Shown: positions 37,107 to 45,834 of the stretch, piece after piece
Numbering within the stretch: position 1 is the stretch's first letter
Layout of the letters: each line of letters opens with the position of its first letter
NCBI RefSeq assembly: GCF_025147485.1
Contig: NZ_CP102263.1
Span: 509,501-573,500 of the forward strand
DNA from: Bacteroides uniformis
GTDB lineage: Bacteria; Bacteroidota; Bacteroidia; Bacteroidales; Bacteroidaceae
Length of the DNA stretch: 64,000 nucleotides
Reading direction: 5' to 3'
Notes under the pieces: model-generated
The model's database searches: none
Told to the model about the DNA's origin: nothing
What the model saw: only the letters and a program-made list of their open reading frames with translations
Translations under genes and position numbers: made by a program

Positions 37107-38024
37107 CTATTTTTCAGTTAAAGTAAGTACCATTTCTCCTACGTAGATGCCACTCTTTCCGGTGTGCAGCACGGGAACGCTCTTGCCGTCCGCATTCAGA
37201 TAAACGGCAGGCTTTTCCATAAAAGTATGCGAATGTCCTCCCAAAATGACATCAATGCCACGCGTCTTGCCTACCAGGTTCTCGTCGGAAGCGCCTTCGG
37301 GATTTGCACTGCGGATACCCAAATGAGACATGCAAATCACAACCTCGCAATTCTCCTTCTCCCTGAGAAGGTCTGTCATTTCCTGGGCCACCTTTATCGG
37401 GTCGTTGTAGACAATGCCTATGCATTTATCCGCCTGCACCAGCCCTTCCATCTTAGGGGCCAGGCCGAAGATTCCGATTTTCACCCCTTCGCGCACCAAG
37501 GTGATATAAGGCTTCACCAGCCCTTCGAGTACCGTACCCGTCACGTCATAATTGGAACAGACCACGGGAAAATCCGCCATACGGAACAATTCCGCCATAT
37601 TCTCAAGTCCGAAATCAAATTCATGATTACCTATCGTCATGGCATCATAGCCCATGAGGTTCATCATCTTGACCTCCAGCTCGCCTTTGAAAAAGTTATA
37701 ATAAGGGGTACCTTGCGAGATGTCTCCGCAATCCAGCAGCAACATATCCGGATGCTTGCCGCGAAACTGCTTTACAAAACCGGCACGGCGCACCACACCG
37801 CCCATCCCGGCATACTCGTCGGCAGCCTCGGCGCTGATGGGTTCTATACGGCTGTGCGTATCGCTGGTGTGCAGGATAAACAGTTGTTTTCCGGATTGGC
37901 CGGACGATACAGAATCGGCGGACACCAGGCAAAGGGGTTCTTCAGTAATGACACGCCCCTCTTGCTGTGCCGATGCGGGGAGCATGAAAAGCAGCAGGGC
38001 TGCCAAGGAATACATATGTTTCAT
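37107..38024 (-). CDS. 5'-nucleotidase N-terminal (metallophosphatase) protein
   Basis: A 305-residue exported protein (signal to PASAQQ, about residue 21) carrying only the calcineurin-like half of a UshA-type 5'-nucleotidase. The metal-site motifs are all present: ILHTSDTHSR, LLDCGDISQG, TIGNHEFDFG, MSHLG and LGGHSHTF. The C-terminal half is encoded separately just upstream (38047-38823, 22 bases away). The two probably form one enzyme in the periplasm that removes phosphate from nucleotides. Confidence 0.9.
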   Translation of the reverse strand: MKHMYSLAALLLFMLPASAQQEGRVITEEPLCLVSADSVSSGQSGKQLFILHTSDTHSRIEPISAEAADEYAGMGGVVRRAGFVKQFRGKHPDMLLLDCGDISQGTPYYNFFKGELEVKMMNLMGYDAMTIGNHEFDFGLENMAELFRMADFPVVCSNYDVTGTVLEGLVKPYITLVREGVKIGIFGLAPKMEGLVQADKCIGIVYNDPIKVAQEMTDLLREKENCEVVICMSHLGIRSANPEGASDENLVGKTRGIDVILGGHSHTFMEKPAVYLNADGKSVPVLHTGKSGIYVGEMVLTLTEK

Positions 38025-38046
38025 AGAACTTCTGTTTTTTTAATGC

Positions 38047-38823
38047 TTACTCTTTAACGACCACTCTTCCCTCCATGCGCGAAGTCACCTTCTTGCCGGC
38101 TGCCGTCTGCTTCTCCACATACTTCATGAACAGACCACGCAGTGTAGCCCCATCCGGGCACTCCCTTTTATCCGCCTGCAGGAAAGCCGTCATTCCATCG
38201 TTTCCATCAGCCAGATAATCAATCGTGGCAACCGTATAGTCACGGTCATCCTCCACCGGCTTGCCGGCAATGGAAGCCTGGAGCAGCTTGCCATCCTTGC
38301 TGATTTCCAACTGTATACCACTCACCCCTTCACCAAGTCTCACCGCAATGTTTTCAAACAAGTGCTTCATGGCAGAGCCTTTCATCGTCAGCACACAGAG
38401 CGAATTCTCAAAAGGCAATATCTCATAGATGTTTTCGGTAGTGATATCTCCTTCCGTCAGGGAATTCCGGATTCCACCGATATTGATTAGCCCCATATCG
38501 GCCGGTTTGCCCAGCACTTCCACCGCAGCCTCACGCAGTACATCTGCAATCAGATTGGATAAAAGGCTTTCGGGCCGGAATCTGTCCATCGACATTTCTG
38601 CGGTTCCCACCACATGATACATAACGCTGTCCATCCGGGCCTTGTAAGGCGCCAGCAGAGCCACGGCTTCGGCATCCGGCTCGGCATCCCAGACAGAGTT
38701 CATGGGAATTCTGCCTCCCTCTACCTTGGTCACTTCGTAGGAAGAATGGCAGGAAACCAATAGAAGTGCAACCGCCAACACTGCCCCCGCAAGGAGACTG
38801 AAAGTTTGTTTCTTCATATTCAT
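38047..38823 (-). CDS. 5'-nucleotidase C-terminal domain lipoprotein
   Basis: A 258-residue lipoprotein (VALLLVSCHSSY, lipobox Cys about 25) with the 5'-nucleotidase C-terminal substrate-binding domain: SLLSNLIADVLREAA, LINIGGIRNSL, ILPFENSLCVLTMKG and ATIDYLADGNDGM. It is the first gene of a four-gene unit with the metallophosphatase and two GH3 fusions. A minus-strand TATATTTG box (38848-38841) lies 18 bases upstream, without a well-spaced TTG. ATG 38817 is an alternative start. Confidence 0.88.
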   Translation of the reverse strand: MNMKKQTFSLLAGAVLAVALLLVSCHSSYEVTKVEGGRIPMNSVWDAEPDAEAVALLAPYKARMDSVMYHVVGTAEMSMDRFRPESLLSNLIADVLREAAVEVLGKPADMGLINIGGIRNSLTEGDITTENIYEILPFENSLCVLTMKGSAMKHLFENIAVRLGEGVSGIQLEISKDGKLLQASIAGKPVEDDRDYTVATIDYLADGNDGMTAFLQADKRECPDGATLRGLFMKYVEKQTAAGKKVTSRMEGRVVVKE

Positions 38824-38956
38824 TTAGTTTTAAATTGCTACAAATATACTTTTCTTTTGCGACTGAGCCACACAATTAACCGATTATTTAGACTTGCGTT
38901 TAGCAGAATGAAACGCTCAAAAATCATCCCAACTGGCGAAAAAAAGCTTGAAGCAC

Positions 38957-38987
38957 TTGTGTATCTGGCAAATAATTCGTTCCTTTG
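38957..38987 (+). promoter_or_regulatory. Promoter of rplS
   Basis: TTG (38957-38959), a 20-base spacer and TTCCTTTG (38980-38987) match the Bacteroides promoter pattern except for the second base of the -7 box. It gives an rplS leader of about 85 bases. Confidence 0.55.
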
Positions 38988-39076
38988 CACCGCTTTCGCG
39001 CAATCGCTGTCAGGACACCAAGAGAGAAGCCTGGTATGTTGCGTTGTAACGATGAAACAATTTAATAATAAAAACA

Positions 39077-39430
39077 ATGGATTTAATTAAAATTGCAGAA
39101 GAAGCATTTGCTACCGGAAAACAGCACCCGAGCTTCAAGGCAGGTGACACTGTAACAGTAGCATATCGTATTGTCGAGGGTAACAAGGAACGTGTACAGC
39201 TGTACCGTGGTGTTGTTATCAAGATTGCCGGACATGGAGACAAGAAGCGTTTTACAGTACGTAAGATGTCAGGAACCATAGGCGTAGAACGTATTTTCCC
39301 GATTGAATCACCGGCTATCGACAGCATCGAAGTGAACAAGGTGGGTAAAGTTCGTCGCGCTAAACTGTACTACCTGCGCGCTCTTACCGGTAAGAAAGCA
39401 AGAATCAAAGAAAAAAGAGTTAACGGTTAA
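39077..39430 (+). CDS. rplS: 50S ribosomal protein L19
   Basis: A 117-residue protein with the L19 signature: [50 protein letters not shown] and [11 protein letters not shown]. Length fits the family (about 115). It sits at the interface of the 30S and 50S subunits. It is monocistronic here, with its own promoter upstream and a strong terminator 22 bases after the stop. Confidence 0.98.
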   Translation: MDLIKIAEEAFATGKQHPSFKAGDTVTVAYRIVEGNKERVQLYRGVVIKIAGHGDKKRFTVRKMSGTIGVERIFPIESPAIDSIEVNKVGKVRRAKLYYLRALTGKKARIKEKRVNG

Positions 39431-39452
39431 TTCCAGACTCCTATTTCGAAAT

Positions 39453-39490
39453 AAAAAAGGGAAACTGACAATGTCGGTTTCCCTTTTTTA
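39453..39490 (+). terminator. Intrinsic terminator after rplS
   Basis: AAAAAAGGGAAAC (39453-39465) pairs with GTTTCCCTTTTTT (39477-39489), extended inward by TGACA/TGTC. The T run makes it a clear terminator on the plus strand. Confidence 0.9.
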
Positions 39491-39623
39491 GTGATATACA
39501 CAGTAGGCATACACACCATGCGATACTCTACTGCTACTCCCTCATTCAAAACATTGTAAGCCTGCGCTCCTTTCCTTTCACATAAGCCTTCCTTCTTGCT
39601 GATATGTTAGTTTATCAGCGCCC

Positions 39624-39703
39624 AACGGCCGTGAGACGCTCTGCTAACGACCGTCAACAAGGTGCTTTATGGCCGTTAGGCGAACGCCTCACGGCCGTTA
39701 AAC
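39624..39703. repeat. Cluster of four GGCCGT-core repeats
   Basis: Four related units lie within 80 bases: CAACGGCCGTGAGACG at 39623, TAACGACCGTCAAC at 39645, ATGGCCGTTAGGCG at 39669, and CGCCTCACGGCCGTTA at 39685 in reverse orientation. The outer two can form a stem. They are part of the 700-base gene-free spacer 39491-40187; the rest of that spacer holds the repeats at 39913-40020 and a terminator, with no convincing gene. Confidence 0.6.
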
Positions 39704-39912
39704 AGCTCTCATATGCATAGCTTGCCTATACTGAATACCTATCTTATCCATACCAAAAACCTGACTTCCACCTATTATCGCACGGGCTTTTACGAAGTTA
39801 ATACCGTGTTTGCAGGAAACCAATAGCTTGTTTACACGATATTGGCAAATTGCCCCATATCCTATTAATTTATTGTACTACAAGACATTAATAGATTATT
39901 TGGCGTAAATTT

Positions 39913-40020
39913 AAGGTGGAAGCAAAAGTTGCTTCCACCTTTTCAAGTTGCTTCCACAGCATCCGCAACCCCGATGAATAAAGGGATACAGAGAATGGGT
40001 GGAAGTGTGGAAGCAACTTG
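39913..40020. repeat. Four copies of a GTGGAAGCAA motif in inverted pairs
   Basis: AAGGTGGAAGCAA (39913-39925) faces TTGCTTCCACCTT (39929-39941), making a tight hairpin. CAAGTTGCTTCCACA (39944-39958) is exactly reverse-complementary to TGTGGAAGCAACTTG (40006-40020). The arrangement is regular and non-coding. A 65-codon open frame across it looks incidental. Confidence 0.65.
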
Positions 40021-40095
40021 TGACATAACTTTATTGCTGAGGAATATGTGCCACCAAAGAAAAAAAGGTGTGTCGAAACTCTCATAAACTAAAAA

Positions 40096-40129
40096 TCACC
40101 CTCGCCACAGATAGGTGTAGCGAGGGTGA
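40096..40129 (-). terminator. Intrinsic terminator after the ROK kinase gene
   Basis: TCACCCTCGC (40096-40105) pairs with GCGAGGGTGA (40120-40129). On the minus strand TTTTTAG follows the stem. It lies 58 bases past the kinase stop codon. Confidence 0.85.
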
Positions 40130-40187
40130 CTTCGATAGAAGGGGAGTTTTGACATATCCCCTCCTTTATCAGTTTCCCTAATATTGA

Positions 40188-41168
40188 TTACTTGATATCT
40201 CTCAGCTCCCAGCCCAACGCACTGGCACCCAGCACTGCAGCATCAGAGTCCTTCAACTCGGAAGCCAGCAACTTGGTCTTACCTTTGTAGATATTCAATA
40301 CATTGTCGTCAATAGCTTTCTGGATAGGCTTGAAGATATAGTCTCCCGCTTTTGCCAGACCACCGAACAACACGATAGCTTCCGGACTGGAGAAAGCGAT
40401 GAAGTCAGCCAAAGCCTCACCCAAGATGGTTCCGGTAAACTCAAAGATGTCTTGAGCAATCTTGTCACCCTTCACCGCTGCATCATACACATCCTTGGAA
40501 GTAATGTTTTCTGCCGGAATGTCGCGCAACAAACTCGGTTCGGTACTCTTGGTCAAGAACTCACGTGCAGAACGCGCCACACCCGTAGCCGAACAATAAG
40601 TTTCCAGACAGCCGTGACGTCCGCATCCGCAGAGACGTCCGTTTTCACGACGGATAATAGTATGTCCCAACTCTCCGGCAAAACCGTCATGGCCATATAC
40701 CATCTGACCGTTAATAACGATACCGCTACCTACACCGGTGCCAAGAGTTATCATGATAAAGTCTTTCATACCACGAGCCGCACCGTAAGTCATTTCACCG
40801 ATACCGGCAGCATTGGCGTCGTTTGTCAAAGCGGTAGGGATACCCAAGCGCTCTTCAAACATGGCAGCCAAAGGAATTACACCCTTCCAGGGAAGGTTCG
40901 GGGCAAACTCAATAGTACCGCTGTAATAGTTTCCGTTAGGAGCACCGATACCGATACCTTTTATCTTGTCTACTCCACCGTTGGCAATAATGAGCGGCAA
41001 CAGATTCTTGCAAACTTCGTCTACGTAATCATTGACGTCCTCATAAGCTCCGGTTTTGATGGAACTGCTTGCAATAATAGTTCCGCGTGCGTCTACAATA
41101 CCAAAGACGGTGTTTGTTCCGCCTATGTCAATGCCCACTACATAGGGCTTTTCCATGTTTGAATTCAT
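40188..41168 (-). CDS. ROK-family glucokinase
   Basis: A 326-residue cytoplasmic sugar kinase. It has the phosphate-1 motif VGIDIGGTNT, the sugar-binding LTNDANAAGIGE, the phosphate-2 motif TLGTGVGSGI, and the ROK zinc site GHTIIRRENGRLCGCGRHGCLETY. The HxH-lacking GCGRHGCLE form is typical of glucokinases that make glucose 6-phosphate. It could use glucose released by the GH94 pathway but is not linked to that operon. An alternative start at 41156 gives MEKPYVV. It is divergent from the export operon. Confidence 0.9.
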   Translation of the reverse strand: MNSNMEKPYVVGIDIGGTNTVFGIVDARGTIIASSSIKTGAYEDVNDYVDEVCKNLLPLIIANGGVDKIKGIGIGAPNGNYYSGTIEFAPNLPWKGVIPLAAMFEERLGIPTALTNDANAAGIGEMTYGAARGMKDFIMITLGTGVGSGIVINGQMVYGHDGFAGELGHTIIRRENGRLCGCGRHGCLETYCSATGVARSAREFLTKSTEPSLLRDIPAENITSKDVYDAAVKGDKIAQDIFEFTGTILGEALADFIAFSSPEAIVLFGGLAKAGDYIFKPIQKAIDDNVLNIYKGKTKLLASELKDSDAAVLGASALGWELRDIK

Positions 41169-41344
41169 GATATTACTTTTGTTTAAAGGGTTAGTTAATC
41201 ACATTCATGGTTACAAAAATCACAAAGAAAAACGACACTGCAAAATCTTTTTTTAAAAAAGTTTGCAACTTTTGCAACTTTTCGTAGCATTGCTGCGTCT
41301 AATAGTGAAAATTAATAAGAGTAAAGCAATAAACAGGGAAAACA

Positions 41345-42061
41345 GTGATACAACTAAAAGACATTAACAAGACCTACAACAACGGAGCACCGCTGCATGT
41401 GCTCAAAGGTATCAACCTCGACATTCAGAAAGGCGAATTTGTTTCCATCATGGGCTCATCGGGTTCGGGAAAGTCCACTTTACTCAATATACTGGGTATT
41501 CTGGATAGTTACGACACGGGGGAATATTATCTGAACGGTACCCTCATCAAGAACCTCAGCGAAACGAAGGCAGCCGAGTACCGCAACCGTATGATTGGTT
41601 TCATCTTCCAGTCCTTCAATCTCATTTCCTTCAAGAATGCAGTGGAGAATGTGGCGCTTCCTCTCTTTTATCAAGGAGTGAGCCGCCGCAAACGTAATGC
41701 GCTGGCACTGGAATATCTGGACCGCCTGGGGCTGAAAGAGTGGGCACACCACATGCCAAATGAGATGTCCGGTGGACAGAAACAACGTGTAGCCATCGCC
41801 CGTGCCCTCATTACCCAACCGCAGATTATCCTTGCCGATGAACCTACCGGCGCGCTCGACAGCAAGACTTCCGTAGAGGTGATGCAGATTCTAAAGGAAC
41901 TGCACGATACGGGCATGACCATCGTAGTCGTGACCCACGAAAGCGGTGTTGCCAACCAGACGGACAAGATTATCCATATCAAAGACGGTATCATAGGTAG
42001 CATCGAGACGAATCTGAACCACGATGCAAGCCCGTTCGGAAAAGACGGATTCATGAAATAA
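41345..42061 (+). CDS. MacB-type ABC transporter ATP-binding protein
   Basis: A 238-residue ATPase starting with GTG at 41345; no ATG gives the usual MIQLKDINKTYNNG N-terminus. It has Walker A GSSGSGKSTLLN, the signature MSGGQKQRVAIARAL, Walker B IILADEPTGALD and the switch His in VVTHE. LolD/MacB-type ATPases power extrusion of substrates from the periplasm through a TolC channel. It is first in a five-gene operon with two permeases, an adaptor and an outer-membrane factor. Confidence 0.93.
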   Translation: MIQLKDINKTYNNGAPLHVLKGINLDIQKGEFVSIMGSSGSGKSTLLNILGILDSYDTGEYYLNGTLIKNLSETKAAEYRNRMIGFIFQSFNLISFKNAVENVALPLFYQGVSRRKRNALALEYLDRLGLKEWAHHMPNEMSGGQKQRVAIARALITQPQIILADEPTGALDSKTSVEVMQILKELHDTGMTIVVVTHESGVANQTDKIIHIKDGIIGSIETNLNHDASPFGKDGFMK

Positions 42062-42115
42062 TAAAGGAAGAGCCCCCTCCCCCTTTAATTTTTAATTCTT
42101 AATTTTTAATTATCA

Positions 42116-43375
42116 ATGATAGACCTTTGGCAAGAAATATACGGAACCATCAAACGCAACAAACTGCGTACATTCCTGACGGGCTTTGCCGTGGCATGGG
42201 GAATCTTCATGCTCATCGTGCTGCTCGGAGCCGGAAACGGTATCATACATGCCTTCGAGCAAAATGCGTCGGAGCGTGCCTTGAACTCTATCCGCATCTT
42301 CCCCGGCTGGACCACCAAGTCATACGACGGTCTGAAAGAAGGACGCCGCGTCCAACTGGACAACCGGGACATGGATGACACGGAGAAGCAATTCACCGAA
42401 AATGTCATCAGTGCCGGTGCCACCGTGCGTCAAAGTAATGTAAACGTCAGCTTCGGACAAGAATATATCAATATCTCTCTGCTGGGCGTATATCCCAACT
42501 ACACCGAAGTGGAAACCGTGAAAACAGCGGACGGACGTTTCATCAACTACAACGACCTGAAAGACCGACGTAAAGTCATCATCCTCCATAAGAAATCTGC
42601 AGATATCCTTTTCGGAAAAACGCATACTGAACCCATCGGACAATTTGTCAATGCCAGTGGAGTGGCCTATCAAGTAGTAGGCCTCTACAATGACCAGGGA
42701 GACCGCGAGGCAAACGAAGCGTATATCCCCTTCTCCACCTTGCAGACCATCTATAATAAAGGAGACAAGCTGAATAACATCATCTTTACAACCAAGAACC
42801 TGCACAGCATAGAAAGTAACGAAGCCTTTGAAAAAGAATACCGCAAGGCTATTGCCACCAATCACCGCTTTGACCCCACAGATGAGAGCGCCATATGGAT
42901 ATGGAATCGTTTCACCAACTATCTGCAGACACAGAATGCAATGGGTATCCTCCGGACTGCAATCTGGGTTATCGGTATCTTCACACTGTTGAGTGGGATT
43001 GTCGGCGTGTCGAACATAATGCTGATTACCGTGAAAGAACGTACCCGGGAATTTGGTATCCGTAAGGCATTGGGAGCAAAACCTTTCTCCATCCTTTGGC
43101 TGATTATTGTGGAAAGCGTGACTATCACTACGCTATTCGGTTATATCGGTATGGTGGCAGGCATCGGGGTGACGGAATGGATGAACTCTGCTTTCGGTAG
43201 CCAGACGATGGATGCCGGCATGTTCCAGCAGACCATGTTCTCCGATCCTACCGTAGACCTCAGTATTGCTATCCAAGCTACCCTGACCCTTATCATAGCG
43301 GGTACGTTGGCTGGGTTCTTCCCGGCTAAGAAAGCGGTAAGTATCAGTCCTATTGAAGCACTTAGAGCAGATTAA
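42116..43375 (+). CDS. MacB-like ABC permease
   Basis: A 419-residue membrane protein with the MacB topology: one N-terminal membrane helix (FLTGFAVAWGIFMLIVLLG), a large periplasmic core domain (about 45-285) and three C-terminal helices of the FtsX type (WVIGIFTLLSGIVGVSNIMLITVKERTREFGIRKALGA). It is followed after 5 bases by a related permease, so a heterodimeric exporter is likely. Its substrate is unknown. Confidence 0.92.
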   Translation: MIDLWQEIYGTIKRNKLRTFLTGFAVAWGIFMLIVLLGAGNGIIHAFEQNASERALNSIRIFPGWTTKSYDGLKEGRRVQLDNRDMDDTEKQFTENVISAGATVRQSNVNVSFGQEYINISLLGVYPNYTEVETVKTADGRFINYNDLKDRRKVIILHKKSADILFGKTHTEPIGQFVNASGVAYQVVGLYNDQGDREANEAYIPFSTLQTIYNKGDKLNNIIFTTKNLHSIESNEAFEKEYRKAIATNHRFDPTDESAIWIWNRFTNYLQTQNAMGILRTAIWVIGIFTLLSGIVGVSNIMLITVKERTREFGIRKALGAKPFSILWLIIVESVTITTLFGYIGMVAGIGVTEWMNSAFGSQTMDAGMFQQTMFSDPTVDLSIAIQATLTLIIAGTLAGFFPAKKAVSISPIEALRAD

Positions 43376-43380
43376 AGATT

Positions 43381-44622
43381 ATGAGAATAGACATAGATAC
43401 GTGTGAGGAAATCCTCATCACAATAACAAGGAACAAAACGAGAAGCCTGCTTACGGCGTTCGGCGTATTCTGGGGTATCTTTATGCTGGTGGCGCTTATC
43501 GGTGGCGGCCAGGGCATGCAGGAAGAACTAAAATCCCAGTTCGAAGGATTTGCAACCAACTCGGGCTTTATCGCTGCACAAAAGACAAGCGAGGCTTATA
43601 AAGGTTTTCGCAAAGGACGATGGTGGGATTTGGAGATGGAAGATGTGGACCGTGTACGCAATGTGGACGGTGTGGCGCTTGCCACGCCTTCCATTGCCTT
43701 ATGGGGACAAGTGGCTGTCTACGGAGACAACAAGTACGACTGTAGTGTGAAAGGCTTGTATCCCGAATATGAACAGATAGAACATCAAGAGATGACCTAT
43801 GGACGTTTCATCAATGATGTCGACATTAAAGAGTCGCGTAAAGTGTGTGTAATCGGCAAACGTGTTTATGAAAGCCTCTTCAAACCCGGTGAAGACCCCT
43901 GCGGCAAATATGTCCGGGTAAATGGTATCTATTACCGGGTTATCGGAATGTGTTCATCCGAAGGCAATGTCAATATACAAGGGCAGGCCTCTGAAGCCAT
44001 TACATTGCCTTTTTCCACCATGCAACAGACCTACAACCTCGGAAAGAAACTGCATGTAGTATGTTTCATCATGAAACCGGGAGTAAAAGTGAAAGACGTG
44101 CAGCCCGAAGTGGAACGTCTTGTAAAAGCGGCGCACTACATTGCTCCCGATGACAAACAAGCCGTCATGCTTCTGAATGCGGAAGCTATGTTCTCCATGA
44201 TGGACAACCTGATGATTGGAGTGCGCTTTCTAATCTGGATGGTAGGTTTGGGGACGCTGTTTGCCGGAGCTATCGGCGTATCGAATATCATGATGGTAAC
44301 CGTCAAGGAGCGTACAACGGAAATAGGCATACGCCGTGCCATAGGTGCCCGTCCTAAAGACATTCTGCAACAAATTCTTTCGGAAAGCATGGTGCTGACC
44401 ACTATAGCGGGTATGGCAGGTATTTCTTTTGCCGTATTTGTACTGCAAATACTTGAAAAGGCCGCCAATGACCCTGGAGTTATCAAAACCCACTACCAGG
44501 TTTCATTCGGACTGGCTATCGGAACCTGTATCCTCCTCATCGCATTAGGAGTGCTTGCCGGACTGGCACCTGCCTATCGCGCCATGGCAATCAAGCCAAT
44601 TGAAGCCATCAGGGATGAATAA
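43381..44622 (+). CDS. MacB-like ABC permease, second subunit
   Basis: A 413-residue paralogue of the preceding gene with the same layout: TM1 LLTAFGVFWGIFMLVALIG, a periplasmic domain, and a C-terminal FtsX region with GVSNIMMVTVKERTTEIGIRRAIGA. The two permeases probably pair with the single ATPase. The periplasmic parts differ clearly, as expected for subunits with different contacts. Confidence 0.92.
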   Translation: MRIDIDTCEEILITITRNKTRSLLTAFGVFWGIFMLVALIGGGQGMQEELKSQFEGFATNSGFIAAQKTSEAYKGFRKGRWWDLEMEDVDRVRNVDGVALATPSIALWGQVAVYGDNKYDCSVKGLYPEYEQIEHQEMTYGRFINDVDIKESRKVCVIGKRVYESLFKPGEDPCGKYVRVNGIYYRVIGMCSSEGNVNIQGQASEAITLPFSTMQQTYNLGKKLHVVCFIMKPGVKVKDVQPEVERLVKAAHYIAPDDKQAVMLLNAEAMFSMMDNLMIGVRFLIWMVGLGTLFAGAIGVSNIMMVTVKERTTEIGIRRAIGARPKDILQQILSESMVLTTIAGMAGISFAVFVLQILEKAANDPGVIKTHYQVSFGLAIGTCILLIALGVLAGLAPAYRAMAIKPIEAIRDE

Positions 44623-44700
44623 ACTTATAGAGAGACCACTAACCGTAAGCCATGAAATAATGGCTATATCAATCGTAAATAATTAAATCGTAAATATAAG

Positions 44701-45804
44701 ATGAAAACAAAGAAGTTTCTGAAAATCGCATTATTGGTAGTAATTGCTGCCTTATTCATTTGGACATTCGTTTTTCTGTACCAGAAGTCCCAACCTAAAG
44801 TAATAGTATACGAAACGATAGTTCCGGAAGTGACAGACCTTGAAAAGACTACCGTAGCCACCGGCAAAGTGGAACCGAGAGATGAAGTCCTTATCAAGCC
44901 GCAGATTTCCGGTATTATTGCCGAAGTATACAAGGAAGCAGGACAAAGTGTGAAGCAAGGGGAAGTGCTTGCCAAAGTAAAGGTGATACCCGAACTGGGA
45001 CAATTGAACTCTGCCGAAAGCCGCGTACGATTGGCGGAAATCAACGCTGCCCAAGCCGAAACGGATTTCGCCCGTACCCAGAAACTGTACAACGACAAGC
45101 TTATCAGCGCTGAAGAGTACGAAAAAGGGGAAGTAAGCGTGAAGCAGGCACGCGAGGAACTGCAGACAGCAAAAGATAACCTGGAAATTGTAAAGGAAGG
45201 CATCACCAAGAACAGCGCCTCTTTCAGTAGTACCCTGATCCGTTCCACCATTACCGGTCTGATTCTGGATGTACCCATCAAAGTCGGTAACTCGGTTATC
45301 ATGAGTAACACTTTCAATGACGGAACCACCATCGCTACCGTTGCCAACATGAACGATTTGATTTTCCGCGGCAACATTGACGAAACGGAAGTGGGCCGTG
45401 TGCACGAAGGCATGCCGGTGAAACTGACAATCGGCGCCCTGCAGAATCTTTCGTTCGATGCCACACTGGAATACATATCTCCGAAGGGTGTGGAAGAAAA
45501 CGGTGCCAACCAGTTTGAAATCAAAGCTGCCATTGCCGCACCGGACAGCGTACAGATACGTTCCGGCTATTCTGCCAACGCAGAAATCGTATTGGACCGT
45601 GCCCAGAAAACGCTTGCCGTACCGGAAAGTACCGTTGAATTCAATGGTGACAGCACCTTTGTATACGTAATGACGGACAGCGTACCGGTACAAAAGTTCG
45701 AACGCCGCCCCATCCAGGTCGGCATGAGTGACGGCATAAAGATTGCCATCAAAAGCGGTATCAGTGCCCAGGATAAGATTCGCGGTGCAGAGAAAAAGGA
45801 TTAA
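44701..45804 (+). CDS. Periplasmic adaptor (membrane fusion) protein, MacA-like
   Basis: A 367-residue protein with an N-terminal membrane anchor (IALLVVIAALFIWTFVFLY). A lipoyl-like half-motif VEPRDEVLIKPQISGIIAEVYKEAGQSVKQGEVLAKV is followed by a coiled-coil hairpin (about 95-165) and beta-barrel/membrane-proximal domains. It links the inner-membrane ABC pump to the TolC-like protein encoded next. It lies 78 bases after the second permease gene. Confidence 0.9.
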   Translation: MKTKKFLKIALLVVIAALFIWTFVFLYQKSQPKVIVYETIVPEVTDLEKTTVATGKVEPRDEVLIKPQISGIIAEVYKEAGQSVKQGEVLAKVKVIPELGQLNSAESRVRLAEINAAQAETDFARTQKLYNDKLISAEEYEKGEVSVKQAREELQTAKDNLEIVKEGITKNSASFSSTLIRSTITGLILDVPIKVGNSVIMSNTFNDGTTIATVANMNDLIFRGNIDETEVGRVHEGMPVKLTIGALQNLSFDATLEYISPKGVEENGANQFEIKAAIAAPDSVQIRSGYSANAEIVLDRAQKTLAVPESTVEFNGDSTFVYVMTDSVPVQKFERRPIQVGMSDGIKIAIKSGISAQDKIRGAEKKD

Positions 45805-45834
45805 CAAACGGAATAGCTTAAAAAGATATACGAT

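Noticed and set aside
38806..39090. 94-codon plus-strand frame upstream of rplS
   Set aside because: It covers the rplS promoter and overlaps the rplS start out of frame; no domain recognised.
39888..40085. 65-codon minus-strand frame in the spacer after rplS
   Set aside because: It runs across the inverted repeats and its sequence is a translation of them; no start signal or homology is apparent.
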